A DNA stretch of 64,000 nt from Rhizobium aethiopicum (GCF_900094625.1 NZ_FMAJ01000008.1:62001-126000), one strand, 5' to 3'. Counted from the first letter of the stretch, positions 49,465 to 58,687 are shown. Numbers and translations are program-made. Notes: generated from the letters alone by a model not told the origin.

Positions 49465-50694
49465 ATGGCATGTTCCCGCGTTTCATGCCCGGAGTTCGTG
49501 TTGCGTCGAAAGAGCCCTTCCCGTAGCAAGCTGCGTCTTCTCCCCGAGAACTGGGTATCGCCCGCCATATTCGGGCTCGCCGGCTGGCTGATCTTCCCGA
49601 GCGTTGCCTCCCACGCCGATCTTGCCACCATGCTCGCCGGTCTCGACCGTGAGGGGGAGAGCTGGCGCATGGTGCTGACCAATTCACCGGCCGGCTCCAT
49701 CCATCAGGCCGAACTCGCTTTCGCCGATCCGGCGGCGACCGGTTCGATCGCCTCGGGCGCCGGCATGGTGCTGCCCGATGGCCGAAAGGTCGCCTTCACC
49801 GCCAAGGACAAGGGCACCGCCAAGGACAAGGGCCACGAGGACAGCCCGGACGAGGACCGCGTCAACCGCGGCATGAAGAAGGGCCGCATCGTCGCAGTCG
49901 AGAAGATGCAGCCGCCGAAGGATTTTTCCGCCGGCTCCATTCTTGAGCGCACCAGGATGCTCTTCACCCCGAACTTCGACCTCAAGGACAGGTCGGCCTT
50001 CGTCAAGCCGAAGATCCGGGGCAAGGAAATCGAAATCGCCACATCTTTCTATAAGAAGCAGCCGGTGATGCCGGAGGCTGGCGTGCCGGCGATGCTTGCA
50101 AGTCTCGTCACCAGCAACAAGGCCGACGTGCTTGCCACCGCCTATGCGCCGGCCGCACCAGACTATGCCCGCCAGTCGCCCTTCGATTCGATCCTGGCCG
50201 AACCCGACAGCGGCCGCTTCGTCCCCGAGATCGGCCCGCGCGATCACGCCTGGGCCGCAAGCATCTTGCCGCCGAGCGTCTTTTCCGCCCGCGAACAGCA
50301 ATGCCTTGCCTCCGGCATCTATTTCGAGGCGCGCGGGGAATCGGTGAAGGGCCAGGCGGCCGTCGCTCAGGTCATCCTCAACCGCGTCCGCAACCCCGCC
50401 TATCCCAAAAGCATCTGCGGCGTCGTCTATCAGAACGAGGATTGGCGCAACCGCTGCCAGTTTTCCTTCGCCTGCGACAGCATCAAGGACCGGGTGAATT
50501 CCGAGTATCACTGGCGGACCGCCCGCGACGTGGCCATGGCGGTGACATCAGGCAAGATCTGGCTGCCGCAGGTGGGCTCGGCAACGCACTATCACGCCGT
50601 CTATGTCCGCCCGAAATGGGCAAAGAACATGGAAAAGGTCGGCCGCATCGGTCTTCACGTCTTCTATCGCACCTATGGTGGCGGCTGGAGCTGA
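49465..50694 (+). CDS. Cell wall hydrolase, SleB-type
   Basis: A 409-residue exported or anchored protein: a basic N-terminus, a hydrophobic segment (WVSPAIFGLAGWLIFPSVAS) near 30-49, a polar Lys-rich middle, and a C-terminal hydrolase_2 domain from about 275 (CLASGIYFEARGESVKGQAA with the catalytic Glu, NRVRNPAYPKSICGVVYQ, CQFSFACD, ATHYHAVYVRPKWA). SleB-type enzymes are lytic transglycosylases acting on peptidoglycan; in non-sporulating rhizobia they probably remodel the wall. Not part of an obvious operon. Confidence 0.85.
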   Translation: MACSRVSCPEFVLRRKSPSRSKLRLLPENWVSPAIFGLAGWLIFPSVASHADLATMLAGLDREGESWRMVLTNSPAGSIHQAELAFADPAATGSIASGAGMVLPDGRKVAFTAKDKGTAKDKGHEDSPDEDRVNRGMKKGRIVAVEKMQPPKDFSAGSILERTRMLFTPNFDLKDRSAFVKPKIRGKEIEIATSFYKKQPVMPEAGVPAMLASLVTSNKADVLATAYAPAAPDYARQSPFDSILAEPDSGRFVPEIGPRDHAWAASILPPSVFSAREQQCLASGIYFEARGESVKGQAAVAQVILNRVRNPAYPKSICGVVYQNEDWRNRCQFSFACDSIKDRVNSEYHWRTARDVAMAVTSGKIWLPQVGSATHYHAVYVRPKWAKNMEKVGRIGLHVFYRTYGGGWS

Positions 50695-50965
50695 GATAAA
50701 TCGGCCGGGGAAGCCGATTTGCCGGGCTTAAAAGCGGATTCTTTCCATCGAATTTAAGCGATCGGCCGGAAATCGGCTTATCTATTTGATTTAACGAAAT
50801 TATTTTCTCGCTGGACAGAAGCTGTCTACGCCTTGACTATACCAATCCCTAAAACTATGTTGCGCGCGACTTCAGAACGGGCCGGAAGGGTCTCAACCTT
50901 CGCGTCCGGGGTCCGAATGACCGGGGTAGCGGGAGTGCGGGCGACGGGCAGGCGAGGAGAGATCC

Positions 50966-51304
50966 ATGGCGGACGACCGCGAGGAAAGTCTTGAGAAGCG
51001 CCGTGCGCAGCTGGAAGCGGAACTCGCGACCAAGCGCGTAGAGGCGAAAGTGGAAGAGGCAAGCGAAGCCCGCGCCGAGGAAAGCCGCAAAGGCTATGCC
51101 CAGGCGATGAAGCTTTCCAGCGAGTTCATTTCCGCGATCGTCGTCGGTGCAGTCCTTGGCTATGTCCTCGACCGTTTTGTTGGCACGGCGCCATGGGGTT
51201 TGATTGTTCTTCTGCTTCTCGGATTCTGTGCCGGCGTTCTGAACGTGCTGCGTTCTGCGGGAAAGGTGGCTCACCCCCTGGACCGTAAGGACGACAAGAA
51301 ATAA
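50966..51304 (+). CDS. atpI: ATP synthase protein I
   Basis: A 112-residue assembly or accessory factor of the F0F1 ATP synthase. It has a charged coiled N-terminal half and two hydrophobic helices (FISAIVVGAVLGYVLDRFVG, then PWGLIVLLLLGFCAGVLNVL), the AtpI layout. First gene of the F0 operon, 63 bases ahead of atpB. The 271 bases upstream contain short GC-rich palindromes but no promoter I can assign. Confidence 0.9.
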   Translation: MADDREESLEKRRAQLEAELATKRVEAKVEEASEARAEESRKGYAQAMKLSSEFISAIVVGAVLGYVLDRFVGTAPWGLIVLLLLGFCAGVLNVLRSAGKVAHPLDRKDDKK

Positions 51305-51367
51305 GGACCGGTTCCCGGTCCAGTGCAATGACCCCGCGTCCTGCGGGCCAAAGAGAGAGAACCTGCG

Positions 51368-52120
51368 GTGTCTAACGATCCGACTCATCAGTTCCTGATC
51401 CAGAAGATTGTGCCGATCGAAATCGGCGGAATTGATTTCTCGTTCACCAACGCATCGCTCTTCATGGCCGCTTCGGCAGCAGTTGCCGCCGGCTTCCTTT
51501 ATTTCTCGACCTCGAACCGCGCTATCGTGCCGGGTCGTTCGCAGTCGGTCGCGGAAATGTCCTATGAATTCATCGCCGGCATGCTGAAGGAAGGCGCGGG
51601 CAAGCAGGGAATGAAGTTCTTCCCGCTGGTCTTCTCGCTCTTCATGTTCGTTCTGACGGCGAACCTGCTCGGCATGTTTCCGTATTTCTTCACGGTAACG
51701 AGCCAGATCATCGTCACCTTCGCCCTTGCCCTGCTCGTCATCGGCACGGTTCTCGTCTACGGTTTCTACAAGCACGGCTTCCACTTCCTGAATGTCTTCG
51801 TGCCCTCGGGCGTGCCGGGCATTCTGCTGCCGCTGGTCGTCGCGATCGAAATCATTTCCTTCCTGTCCCGTCCGATTTCGCTCTCTGTTCGTCTTTTCGC
51901 GAACATGCTCGCCGGTCACATCACGCTGAAGGTGTTCGCAGGCTTTGTCGCCTCGCTTGGAGCCCTCGGTGCAGTCGGTGTCGGCGGAGCCATCCTTCCC
52001 CTCATCATGACGGTCGCCCTGACCGGTCTCGAGTTCCTCGTCGCCTTCCTTCAGGCTTACGTCTTTGCGGTGCTGACTTGCATGTACCTCAATGACGCGA
52101 TCCATCCCGGCGGGCACTAA
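51368..52120 (+). CDS. atpB: ATP synthase F0 subunit a
   Basis: Proton-channel subunit. The 250-residue product has five or six membrane helices; the conserved Arg lies in SRPISLSVRLFANMLAGHIT near 174-193, and LEFLVAFLQAYVFAVLTCMY near the end matches the family. The start codon is GTG 51368. Operon order atpI-atpB-atpE-b'-b is the usual alphaproteobacterial F0 cluster, kept apart from the F1 genes. Confidence 0.97.
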   Translation: MSNDPTHQFLIQKIVPIEIGGIDFSFTNASLFMAASAAVAAGFLYFSTSNRAIVPGRSQSVAEMSYEFIAGMLKEGAGKQGMKFFPLVFSLFMFVLTANLLGMFPYFFTVTSQIIVTFALALLVIGTVLVYGFYKHGFHFLNVFVPSGVPGILLPLVVAIEIISFLSRPISLSVRLFANMLAGHITLKVFAGFVASLGALGAVGVGGAILPLIMTVALTGLEFLVAFLQAYVFAVLTCMYLNDAIHPGGH

Positions 52121-52187
52121 GGATAACGACATCGACGTCAAAGGGCGTCAGTCATTCGCCGCAACAACCATTTCAAAGGAGTTCAAC

Positions 52188-52415
52188 ATGGAAGCGGAAG
52201 CAGCAAAGTTCATCGGTGCAGGCCTGGCTTGCTTTGGTATGGCCGGTACGGCTCTCGGCCTCGGCAACATCTTCGGCAACTACCTCTCCGGCGCTCTGCG
52301 CAATCCGTCTGCCGCTGACAGCCAGTTCGGCCGTCTGGTATTCGGCTTCGCCGTTACGGAAGCTCTGGGCATCTTCTCGCTGCTCGTCGCTCTCCTCCTC
52401 CTCTTCGCCGTCTGA
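52188..52415 (+). CDS. atpE: ATP synthase F0 subunit c
   Basis: The 75-residue rotor-ring subunit: helix 1 (AAKFIGAGLACFGMAGTALG), a polar loop (RNPSAADSQFGR), and helix 2 with the proton-carrying Glu in AVTEALGIFSLLVALLLLF. AAAGGAG precedes ATG 52188 at 7 bases, a strong site that suits the high copy number of this subunit. Confidence 0.97.
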   Translation: MEAEAAKFIGAGLACFGMAGTALGLGNIFGNYLSGALRNPSAADSQFGRLVFGFAVTEALGIFSLLVALLLLFAV

Positions 52416-52492
52416 TATCGGCGAATTGATGGATCACGGCCTGCGACCGCAAGCCGTGATCCTTTGCATTTGCAGTCCACCTGGAGGTGAGC

Positions 52493-53116
52493 ATGTTTTT
52501 TGTGACCCCGGCTTACGCTGAAGAAGCACCGGCGGCAGCGACCGGCACGGATGCGCATGGCGCTCCGGCCGCAGGCGAGGTCCATACCGAGACCGGCGTT
52601 GCCGAGGGCGAACACGCCCGTGGCCCGTTCCCGCCCTTCGATTCGACGACCTACGCATCCCAGCTGCTCTGGCTGGTGATCACGTTCGGCGTCTTCTACC
52701 TCCTTATGCAAAAGGTCATCGCGCCGCGCATCGGGGCCATCCTCGACCAGCGCCACACGCGCATCTCCCAGGATCTGGAAGAAGCAGGCCGCCTGAAGTC
52801 GGAAGCCGACGCAGCCGTCGAGACCTATGAGGGCGAACTGGCCGCTGCCCGCGCCAAGTCGCATGCGATCGGCTCCGCCGCGCGCGACGCCGCCAAGGCC
52901 AAGGCCGAAGAGGATCGCCGCACCGTCGAGGCCAGCCTGTCGGAAAAGATCAAGGCTGCCGAAGCCCGGATCGCCGACATCAAGGCGAAGGCTTTCGCCG
53001 ATGTCGGCACCATTGCCGAGGAAACGGCCGCCGCCGTCGTCGAACAGCTGATCGGCAGCACCGCTGCTCAGACGGACGTCGCCGCCGCCGTCGCGGCCGT
53101 CAAGAAGGAGGCTTGA
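52493..53116 (+). CDS. ATP synthase F0 subunit b'
   Basis: A 207-residue peripheral stalk subunit with an Ala/Gly-rich N-terminal extension of about 45 residues, one membrane helix (YASQLLWLVITFGVFYLLMQ), and a long Ala/Glu/Lys coiled coil (DQRHTRISQDLEEAGRLKSE onward). Having two divergent b subunits is typical of phototrophs and alphaproteobacteria. ATG 52493 is 5 bases after TGGAGG; a GTG at 52487 is less well placed. The gene is called atpF' or atpG in different genomes. Confidence 0.93.
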   Translation: MFFVTPAYAEEAPAAATGTDAHGAPAAGEVHTETGVAEGEHARGPFPPFDSTTYASQLLWLVITFGVFYLLMQKVIAPRIGAILDQRHTRISQDLEEAGRLKSEADAAVETYEGELAAARAKSHAIGSAARDAAKAKAEEDRRTVEASLSEKIKAAEARIADIKAKAFADVGTIAEETAAAVVEQLIGSTAAQTDVAAAVAAVKKEA

Positions 53117-53119
53117 TCG

Positions 53120-53611
53120 ATGGAATTTCACCTTGATGCGACTTTCTTCGCCTTTGTCGGCCTCATCCTCTTCCTGGCGCTGGTCGTCTATCTGAAGGTT
53201 CCGGGCATGATGGCACGGTCGCTCGACGACCGCGCCGACCAGATCCGCAACGAGCTGGCCGAAGCCAAGCGGTTGCGCGAGGAAGCCCAGCACCTGCTCG
53301 CCGAATATCAGCGCAAGCGCAAGGAAGCGGAAGCGGAAGCCGCCCATATCGTTGCCGCCGCCGAGCGCGAAGCCGAGATGCTTACCGCCGAAGCGAAGAA
53401 GAAGACGGAAGAATTCGTCACCAACCGCACGGCGCTTTCCGAGCAGAAGATCAAGCAGGCCGAGGCCGATGCGATGAAGGCGGTGCGTTCCGCCGCCGTC
53501 GACCTGGCGATCGCGGCCGCCGAGACGGTACTCGCCAAGAAGGCTGACGCCAATGTCCAGTCCGAGCTGTTCGGCAATGCCGTCGGCCAGGTCAAGACGC
53601 GGCTCAACTGA
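53120..53611 (+). CDS. atpF: ATP synthase F0 subunit b
   Basis: A 163-residue peripheral stalk subunit: one N-terminal membrane helix (FFAFVGLILFLALVVYLKVP) and a charged coiled coil (DDRADQIRNELAEAKRLREE to the mid-140s). It starts 4 bases after the b' gene with GGAGG in the end of that gene, and a strong terminator follows, closing the F0 operon. Confidence 0.95.
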   Translation: MEFHLDATFFAFVGLILFLALVVYLKVPGMMARSLDDRADQIRNELAEAKRLREEAQHLLAEYQRKRKEAEAEAAHIVAAAEREAEMLTAEAKKKTEEFVTNRTALSEQKIKQAEADAMKAVRSAAVDLAIAAAETVLAKKADANVQSELFGNAVGQVKTRLN

Positions 53612-53633
53612 GCGCTACCGAATGGAATGAAGG

Positions 53634-53658
53634 AAGGCCGGGCATGTCCCGGCCTTTT
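53634..53658 (+). terminator. Terminator of the F0 ATP synthase operon
   Basis: AAGGCCGGG / CCCGGCCTT, a 9-base-pair stem with a 5-base loop followed by TT, 22 bases after the atpF stop. Confidence 0.9.
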
Positions 53659-53727
53659 CGTTATTGATAAGGCTTGTTCCTTGTTTGGCCTCGTGTGGAG
53701 GCAGTGCGGTCTCCATGGGTGCGGCGC

Positions 53728-53957
53728 CTGCCCCTTATCCGCCTGCCGCACCTGCTCCCCGTAAACGGGGCGAAGGGACAAGCCCTGACCTTTCCGTCCT
53801 CCGAGCTCTATCCAATTCCCGATTACTCTTGCATAGCCTCGCCCTTTCCGTTCTGGCGGGAGACGTGCCATGTGAGAGCTGAGGGCGAGCGGAGAGCGTG
53901 CCGCGTGTCCCTTCGCCCCGCAAGCGGGGAGAAGATGCCGGCAGGCGGATGCCGGGC
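53728..53957. repeat. Composite RIME-like repeat, two half-elements facing each other
   Basis: A half-element at about 53728-53777 (CCTTATCCGCCTGCCGCACC, then a CTCCCCGT/ACGGGG hairpin) and an inverted relative at about 53909-53957 (CGCCCCGCAAGCGGGGAGAA, then GCCGGCAGGCGGATGCCGGG) bound 130 bases of unique sequence. It fills the gap between atpF and the convergent rnhB; nothing coding is seen there. Confidence 0.65.
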
Positions 53958-54004
53958 TGATCGGCAATCTAACGGCGAGATATACCGGCCTTTTCTTGGC
54001 GACG

Positions 54005-54694
54005 CTATTCCGAGATCAGTTCGTCCATCTCAGGCCCATCCTCGCCCTTGCGCAACGGCCGAAAACTCATCCGGTGCAGGGAGCAGGGGCCGTGTTTCTC
54101 GATGCCGGCGCGGTGCTGGGCCGTGCCGTAGCCCGCATGTGCGGCGAAACCGTAATCGGGAAACACATTATGCGCGCGCGCCATCATCCGGTCGCGCGTG
54201 ACCTTGGCGACGATCGAGGCGGCGGCGATCGAGACCGAGCGGGCATCGCCCTTGACGACGGCCTGTCCCGGACAATCAAGGCCGGGCGGCACATCGAGTC
54301 CATCCGTCAGCACGTAGCTTGCGGGAACCGCGAGGCTGCAGATGGCGCGGCGCATGGCGTCGAGGCTCGCCTTGCGAATGTCAGTCTCGTCAATGCGCGT
54401 CGAGCTCGACGAGGCGATCGAGACGGTCGCGGTCGCCAGGATCTGCACGAAGAGTTCCTCGCGCCGCTGCGCCGAAAGCTGCTTGGAGTCGTTGAGACCG
54501 TCGGGGATCCGCTTCGGATCGAGGATGACGGCGGCGGCGACGACGGGTCCGGCCAGCGGCCCGCGCCCGGCCTCGTCGGCGCCGGCGACCGGCCAGTGAC
54601 CGGCCTTGCGGGCTTTGAGCTCGAGCTTGAAATCCGGCACCAGCGGGACCGTGTCGAAAAGCAGGGGAGAATCGGGTGGCGTGCGACGTTTCAT
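54005..54694 (-). CDS. rnhB: Ribonuclease HII
   Basis: Removes ribonucleotides and RNA primers from DNA. The 229-residue enzyme shows VAGADEAGRGPLAGPVVAAA near 36-55 (the Asp-Glu metal pair), LNDSKQLSAQRRE, YVLTDGLDVP (third acidic residue) and SIVAKVTRDRMM near 162-173 with YGFAAHAGYGT. All catalytic carboxylates are present. Confidence 0.96.
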   Translation of the reverse strand: MKRRTPPDSPLLFDTVPLVPDFKLELKARKAGHWPVAGADEAGRGPLAGPVVAAAVILDPKRIPDGLNDSKQLSAQRREELFVQILATATVSIASSSSTRIDETDIRKASLDAMRRAICSLAVPASYVLTDGLDVPPGLDCPGQAVVKGDARSVSIAAASIVAKVTRDRMMARAHNVFPDYGFAAHAGYGTAQHRAGIEKHGPCSLHRMSFRPLRKGEDGPEMDELISE

Positions 54695-54862
54695 GCGGCT
54701 GAACCTCGCACGCCAACCCGATTTCCCGCAAGTCCCCGGATCAGGGCGGCGGGCCGGGGACGATCCGGCGGATGGTGGCGGTCAGGGCCATCCGCGGGAA
54801 TTGCGCTCAGGGGCTCGAAAACAGGGCGGTTTTTCTGAGCAGCCGATGCGCAAACTTGAAAA

Positions 54863-56020
54863 TCAGAGCAGCGACAGCTGCACGCCGCTGCCGTCGGGCG
54901 GCACGAACAGATCGTCGCGCAGAGGCACGCTGCGGCGGGTCAGCTCGAAGCGTCTCGCCGCCATTTCGAAACGCCGGGCGATCTGCCAAGCATAGGGGCC
55001 GGCGCCCTTCATGCGTTTGCCGAACTCGGCGTCGTAATCCTTGCCGCCGCGCATCGAGCGCACTAGCGACATCACATGCCGGTAACGATCGGGATAATGC
55101 TGCAGCAGCCAGTCGCGAAAGAGCGGGCTGACCTCGAGCGGCAGCCTGAGGATGACATAGCTCGCCTCGGTCGCGCCCGCAGCCTTGGCCGATTCGAGGA
55201 TGCGCTCCAATTCGTGGTCGTTTAGCGCCGGGATCAGCGGGGCGGCCATGACAGCCGTCTGGATGCCTGCTTCAGCAAGCGCATGGATCGTCTCCAGCCG
55301 TCGCGGCGGTGTGGCGGCGCGTGGTTCCATCGCTCGGGCAAGCTTACGATCCAGTGTGGTCACGGAGATGCCGACGCGCACCAGATTTTTCTTCGCCATT
55401 TCCTGGAGAATATCGAGATCGCGCAGGATCATCGCTGACTTGGTGACGATCGAGACCGGATGGTTGGCCTTGTTCAGCACTTCGAGGATGCCGCGCATGA
55501 TGCGCCATTCCTTTTCGATTGGCTGATAGGGATCGGTATTGGTGCCGATCGCGATCACCCGCACCTTATAGCCTGGCTTGGCGAGCTCCCGCTCCAGCAG
55601 CTTTGCCGCATCGGGCTTGGCGAAGAGCTTCGTCTCGAAATCGAGCCCTGCCGAAAGCCCCATATAGGCGTGGGTCGGCCGGGCGAAGCAATAGATACAG
55701 CCATGCTCGCAGCCGCGGTAGGGATTGATCGAGCGCTCGAAGGAAACGTCTGGCGATTCGTTGCGGGTGATGGCGGTGCGCGGCTTTTCGACCTGCACGT
55801 CGGTCTTGAACGGCGGCAGCTCTTCCAGCGTCTGCCAGCCGTCGTCGAACGTCTCCCGCTGCAGCGCTTCGAAACGGCCCGTCGGGTTCAGTCCTGCCCC
55901 ACGCCCGCGCCGACGATCGGCCTCGATCCTGAGGCCGGAAGACACGATCATCGCATCGGCAACATCTGCCGTATTGGCAGGCGCGAATGCGGCCTGCCCT
56001 GCCAGGGACTGCTCTCTCAT
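54863..56020 (-). CDS. Radical SAM protein, PA0069/SplB-like family
   Basis: A 385-residue radical SAM enzyme. The cluster motif is YRGCEHGCIYCFARPTHAYM near 102-121 (Cys-x3-Cys-x2-Cys), followed by VIAIGTNTDPYQPIEKEW and VSIVTKSAMILRDLDIL typical of the family. Related to spore photoproduct lyase in fold, but the substrate of this bacterial family is unknown; a DNA-repair role is only a suggestion. ATG 56020 (MREQSLAGQA) was chosen over 56107 because the family similarity starts after it. Confidence 0.88.
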   Translation of the reverse strand: MREQSLAGQAAFAPANTADVADAMIVSSGLRIEADRRRGRGAGLNPTGRFEALQRETFDDGWQTLEELPPFKTDVQVEKPRTAITRNESPDVSFERSINPYRGCEHGCIYCFARPTHAYMGLSAGLDFETKLFAKPDAAKLLERELAKPGYKVRVIAIGTNTDPYQPIEKEWRIMRGILEVLNKANHPVSIVTKSAMILRDLDILQEMAKKNLVRVGISVTTLDRKLARAMEPRAATPPRRLETIHALAEAGIQTAVMAAPLIPALNDHELERILESAKAAGATEASYVILRLPLEVSPLFRDWLLQHYPDRYRHVMSLVRSMRGGKDYDAEFGKRMKGAGPYAWQIARRFEMAARRFELTRRSVPLRDDLFVPPDGSGVQLSLL

Positions 56021-56159
56021 CGGATTCTCCCGCGGCGGAAAGCTGTTGCCTCCGCCCGTGTTGATGATTAAATTCCTATCGGCAAAACGAGAACAATGCA
56101 AGAACAAAATGCCGAAAAGGCTGCTGGTAAAAAATTGTGCGGCGCATTATGAATGATCG

Positions 56160-56678
56160 ATGTTGACGGTTGTTCTCGAATGCCAGGATCAGGAATCCGA
56201 ACTGGCGCAGACCTTATCGGTATTGGTGGCAGGCGCCGTGGAGGGGCTGGTCAGCGATGTGATCGTGCTCGATCACGGCTCGCGCGACGGCACCTCGCGC
56301 GTCGCCGACGCTGCCGGCTGCAGGTTCCATTCAGATTGGGATATCAACGACATCGTCCGCGCGGCCCGCGGCGAATGGCTCCTTTTCGTCGAGCCGGGGG
56401 CAAGGCCGCAGGCCGGCTGGATCGATGAGATCGCCGAATATATCGCGCTGAACAAGGTGCCGGCCCGCTTTACCGCATCGCGCGGTTACCGGCGCCCGTT
56501 CCTTGAGCGCATCGGCCGGACCGTGGCGCCGCTGGAGCTTGGTTTCCTGGTGCCCAAAGGCCTGGCGCTTGCCAGCGCCAGGAGCGGCATGTCTCTTGCC
56601 GACTTCGCCAAGGGCTACAAGCCGCGCAAACTCTCCAGCGAACTGATTCCCGCTTGGGTCGCGCGCGCTGCGCGCTAG
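56160..56678 (+). CDS. Small glycosyltransferase family 2-like protein
   Basis: A 172-residue protein with the start of a GT-A fold: MLTVVLECQDQESELAQTLS, VSDVIVLDHGSRDGTSRVAD near 31-50, and ARGEWLLFVEPGARPQAGWI near 68-87. Where family 2 enzymes have DxD for the metal-nucleotide, this has Glu-Pro-Gly. It is only about half the length of typical family members and may be a noncatalytic relative. Divergent from the radical SAM gene. Confidence 0.7.
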   Translation: MLTVVLECQDQESELAQTLSVLVAGAVEGLVSDVIVLDHGSRDGTSRVADAAGCRFHSDWDINDIVRAARGEWLLFVEPGARPQAGWIDEIAEYIALNKVPARFTASRGYRRPFLERIGRTVAPLELGFLVPKGLALASARSGMSLADFAKGYKPRKLSSELIPAWVARAAR

Positions 56679-56858
56679 AAACGCTTGGCTCCCGCCGTCG
56701 CGCAAAGATGGCGCCCCATCGAATTTGGCGCTATAATTCACCATGGCGCCGCCGAAGCGCCTCGCTTCGCAACGGATGCCATGGAATGCCGGTAGACGGC
56801 AGAACAGGTCGGCGACAATCTCCTTTTCTGCCGGGTTCCCGGCGCAAGGAGGTGCGTG

Positions 56859-57194
56859 ATGCCACGCGGCAGGATCTACGACGTACGCAGTATGGTCTTC
56901 GGCCTGCTGGCCGTCATATTGCCGATATTGGTGATCGCGCATCCGCATTCGGCAGCATCGCAAACGATGCTCAGTTGCGCAGGCCGATCCGATGTAATCG
57001 GTTTCCTCGAGAGGAATTTCGGTGAAAAACTCACAGCGGTCGGGCTGGTCAATCAGAACGCCGTTCTCGAGGTCTATGCCGCCAAAACCGGAACCTGGAC
57101 GCTCGTCGTCACGGATGTTCAGGGCATAAGCTGCATCCTGCTGTCGGGTGACAGCTGGGAAACCATGCCGGCCCTGCCGGGCATAGCCACATAG
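56859..57194 (+). CDS. Small exported protein of unknown function
   Basis: A 111-residue protein with a signal peptide (SMVFGLLAVILPILVIAHPH, cleavage likely near SAASQ) and a compact mature part of about 75 residues with two cysteines (LSCAGRSDVIGFLERNFGEK and GISCILLSGDSWETMP). AAGGAGG lies 7 bases before ATG 56859. It resembles no family I can name; the two cysteines may form a disulphide in the periplasm. Confidence 0.7.
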   Translation: MPRGRIYDVRSMVFGLLAVILPILVIAHPHSAASQTMLSCAGRSDVIGFLERNFGEKLTAVGLVNQNAVLEVYAAKTGTWTLVVTDVQGISCILLSGDSWETMPALPGIAT

Positions 57195-57239
57195 CCACGC
57201 CGCCGCGCCCACCCGAAAACCCGGATTGAGTGTCGAAAT

Positions 57240-57794
57240 CTATTTCTTCGCGCCGCGTTTCAGGTGCTCGTCCAGGCGCGGCATGATCTCGACGAAGTTG
57301 CACGGCGCGCTGCGATAATCGAGTTGCGCTTTCAAAATGCCGTCCCAGGCGTCCCGGCAGGCGCCGGGCGAACCGGGCAGGGCAAAGATGAAGGTGGAGT
57401 TGGCAACACCTGCGGTGGCGCGAGACTGGATCGTCGCCGTGCCGATCTTGTCATAAGAGATCCGGTGGAAGACGGCGGAAAAGCCGTCCATGCGTTTTTC
57501 GAACAGCGGCTCCAGCGCCTCGGGCGTCACGTCGCGGCCGGTAAAGCCGGTGCCGCCTGTGGTGATGACGACGTCGATCTCGTCCCGCTCGGTCCAGGCC
57601 TTGACCCTTGCGGCGATCTTTTCGCGGTCGTCCGGCACGATCGCCCGCTCGACCAGCCTGTGTCCCGCCTCGGCGATCCGCGCCGCCAGCGTATCGCCGG
57701 ACTTGTCCGTCTCGGGCGTGCGCGTATCCGAGACGGTGAGAACCGCAATGCCGACGGCGATGAAGGGCCGCTTTTCGTCCAAACCAGCCATCAT
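57240..57794 (-). CDS. moaB: Molybdenum cofactor biosynthesis protein B
   Basis: A 184-residue MoaB/MogA-type protein that adenylylates molybdopterin or otherwise helps Mo insertion. Motifs: VLTVSDTRTPETDKSGDTLA near 18-37, VVITTGGTGFTGRDVTPEAL near 75-94, SRATAGVANSTFIFALPGSP near 124-143. Its start overlaps the ispE stop by 4 bases, so the two are cotranscribed although their pathways differ. Confidence 0.92.
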   Translation of the reverse strand: MMAGLDEKRPFIAVGIAVLTVSDTRTPETDKSGDTLAARIAEAGHRLVERAIVPDDREKIAARVKAWTERDEIDVVITTGGTGFTGRDVTPEALEPLFEKRMDGFSAVFHRISYDKIGTATIQSRATAGVANSTFIFALPGSPGACRDAWDGILKAQLDYRSAPCNFVEIMPRLDEHLKRGAKK

Positions 57795-58675
57795 ATGCCT
57801 CCCGAGACCGTTTCCGTCGCCTGGAAATACCAGTCGGGCCGCGTCTTGTGAAGAGCCATCGCCGCCGCTTGTGCGGCGGCGATGTTCGCAAAGATCCCGA
57901 AGCAGGTGGCGCCGGAGCCGGACATGCGGGTCAGCAGAGCCCCCTCAGCCTGCAGCATCGCCGAGATGGCGGCGATTTCGGGCACGACTTCGCGCGCCGG
58001 CGGCTCGAGGTCGTTGCGGGCTGCGCCGATCGCCGCGAGCCAGCCGGCGGACCTTGCGAGGTTCAGGGGCGGATTGTTCTTTGTCGCCAGCCGGCGGAAA
58101 ATCTCCGGCGTCGAAACGCCCTTCAGCGGGTTGGCAAGCACCATGGCAAAGGCCGGCAGATCAGCCACGGCTTCGATCTCCTCGCCGATGCCGCGGGCAA
58201 TCAGCGGCCGGCTCTCAAGGCACATCGGCACGTCGGCGCCGAGCTTCAGCGCCAGCGTTGCGAGCGCCTCGACCGGCAGCCTCGTGCCCCAGAGGCGCAT
58301 CAGCCCCCGCAAGGTCGCCGCCGCATCGGCAGAGCCGCCGCCGATGCCGGAGGCAACCGGCAGGTTCTTCTGGAGGTGGATGTGAACGGGGAAGGCGAGG
58401 CCGCCCACGACCTCGCGCAGCAGATCGCGCGCTCTGAGCACCAGGTTGGTGCCGCCGTCGCCGGCAAGCGTCTCGCCGAAACGGCCCGACAGAGTGAAGG
58501 CGTCGGCCTGCGCGGGCAGGAAGCCCAGCCGGTCACCGCAATCTGCGAAGGTCACCAGCATATCGAGCAGATGATAGCCGTCCGCCCGTTGGCCCGTCAC
58601 ATGCAGGGCGAGGTTGATCTTCGCGCGCGCCTCTTCGGTAACGCCGATAGCCTCGGCCAAGCCCTGCTCAGGCAT
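57791..58675 (-). CDS. ispE: 4-diphosphocytidyl-2-C-methyl-D-erythritol kinase
   Basis: A GHMP kinase of the non-mevalonate isoprenoid pathway. The 294-residue product has ARAKINLALHVTGQRADGYH near 16-35, the ATP-binding LPVASGIGGGSADAAATLRG near 105-124, and MSGSGATCFGIFA near 256. Located near an octaprenyl diphosphate synthase gene, so two steps of isoprenoid and quinone supply are in the same neighbourhood, interrupted by a TPR protein gene. Confidence 0.95.
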   Translation of the reverse strand: MPEQGLAEAIGVTEEARAKINLALHVTGQRADGYHLLDMLVTFADCGDRLGFLPAQADAFTLSGRFGETLAGDGGTNLVLRARDLLREVVGGLAFPVHIHLQKNLPVASGIGGGSADAAATLRGLMRLWGTRLPVEALATLALKLGADVPMCLESRPLIARGIGEEIEAVADLPAFAMVLANPLKGVSTPEIFRRLATKNNPPLNLARSAGWLAAIGAARNDLEPPAREVVPEIAAISAMLQAEGALLTRMSGSGATCFGIFANIAAAQAAAMALHKTRPDWYFQATETVSGGI

Positions 58676-58687
58676 CGCTCGCGCCCG

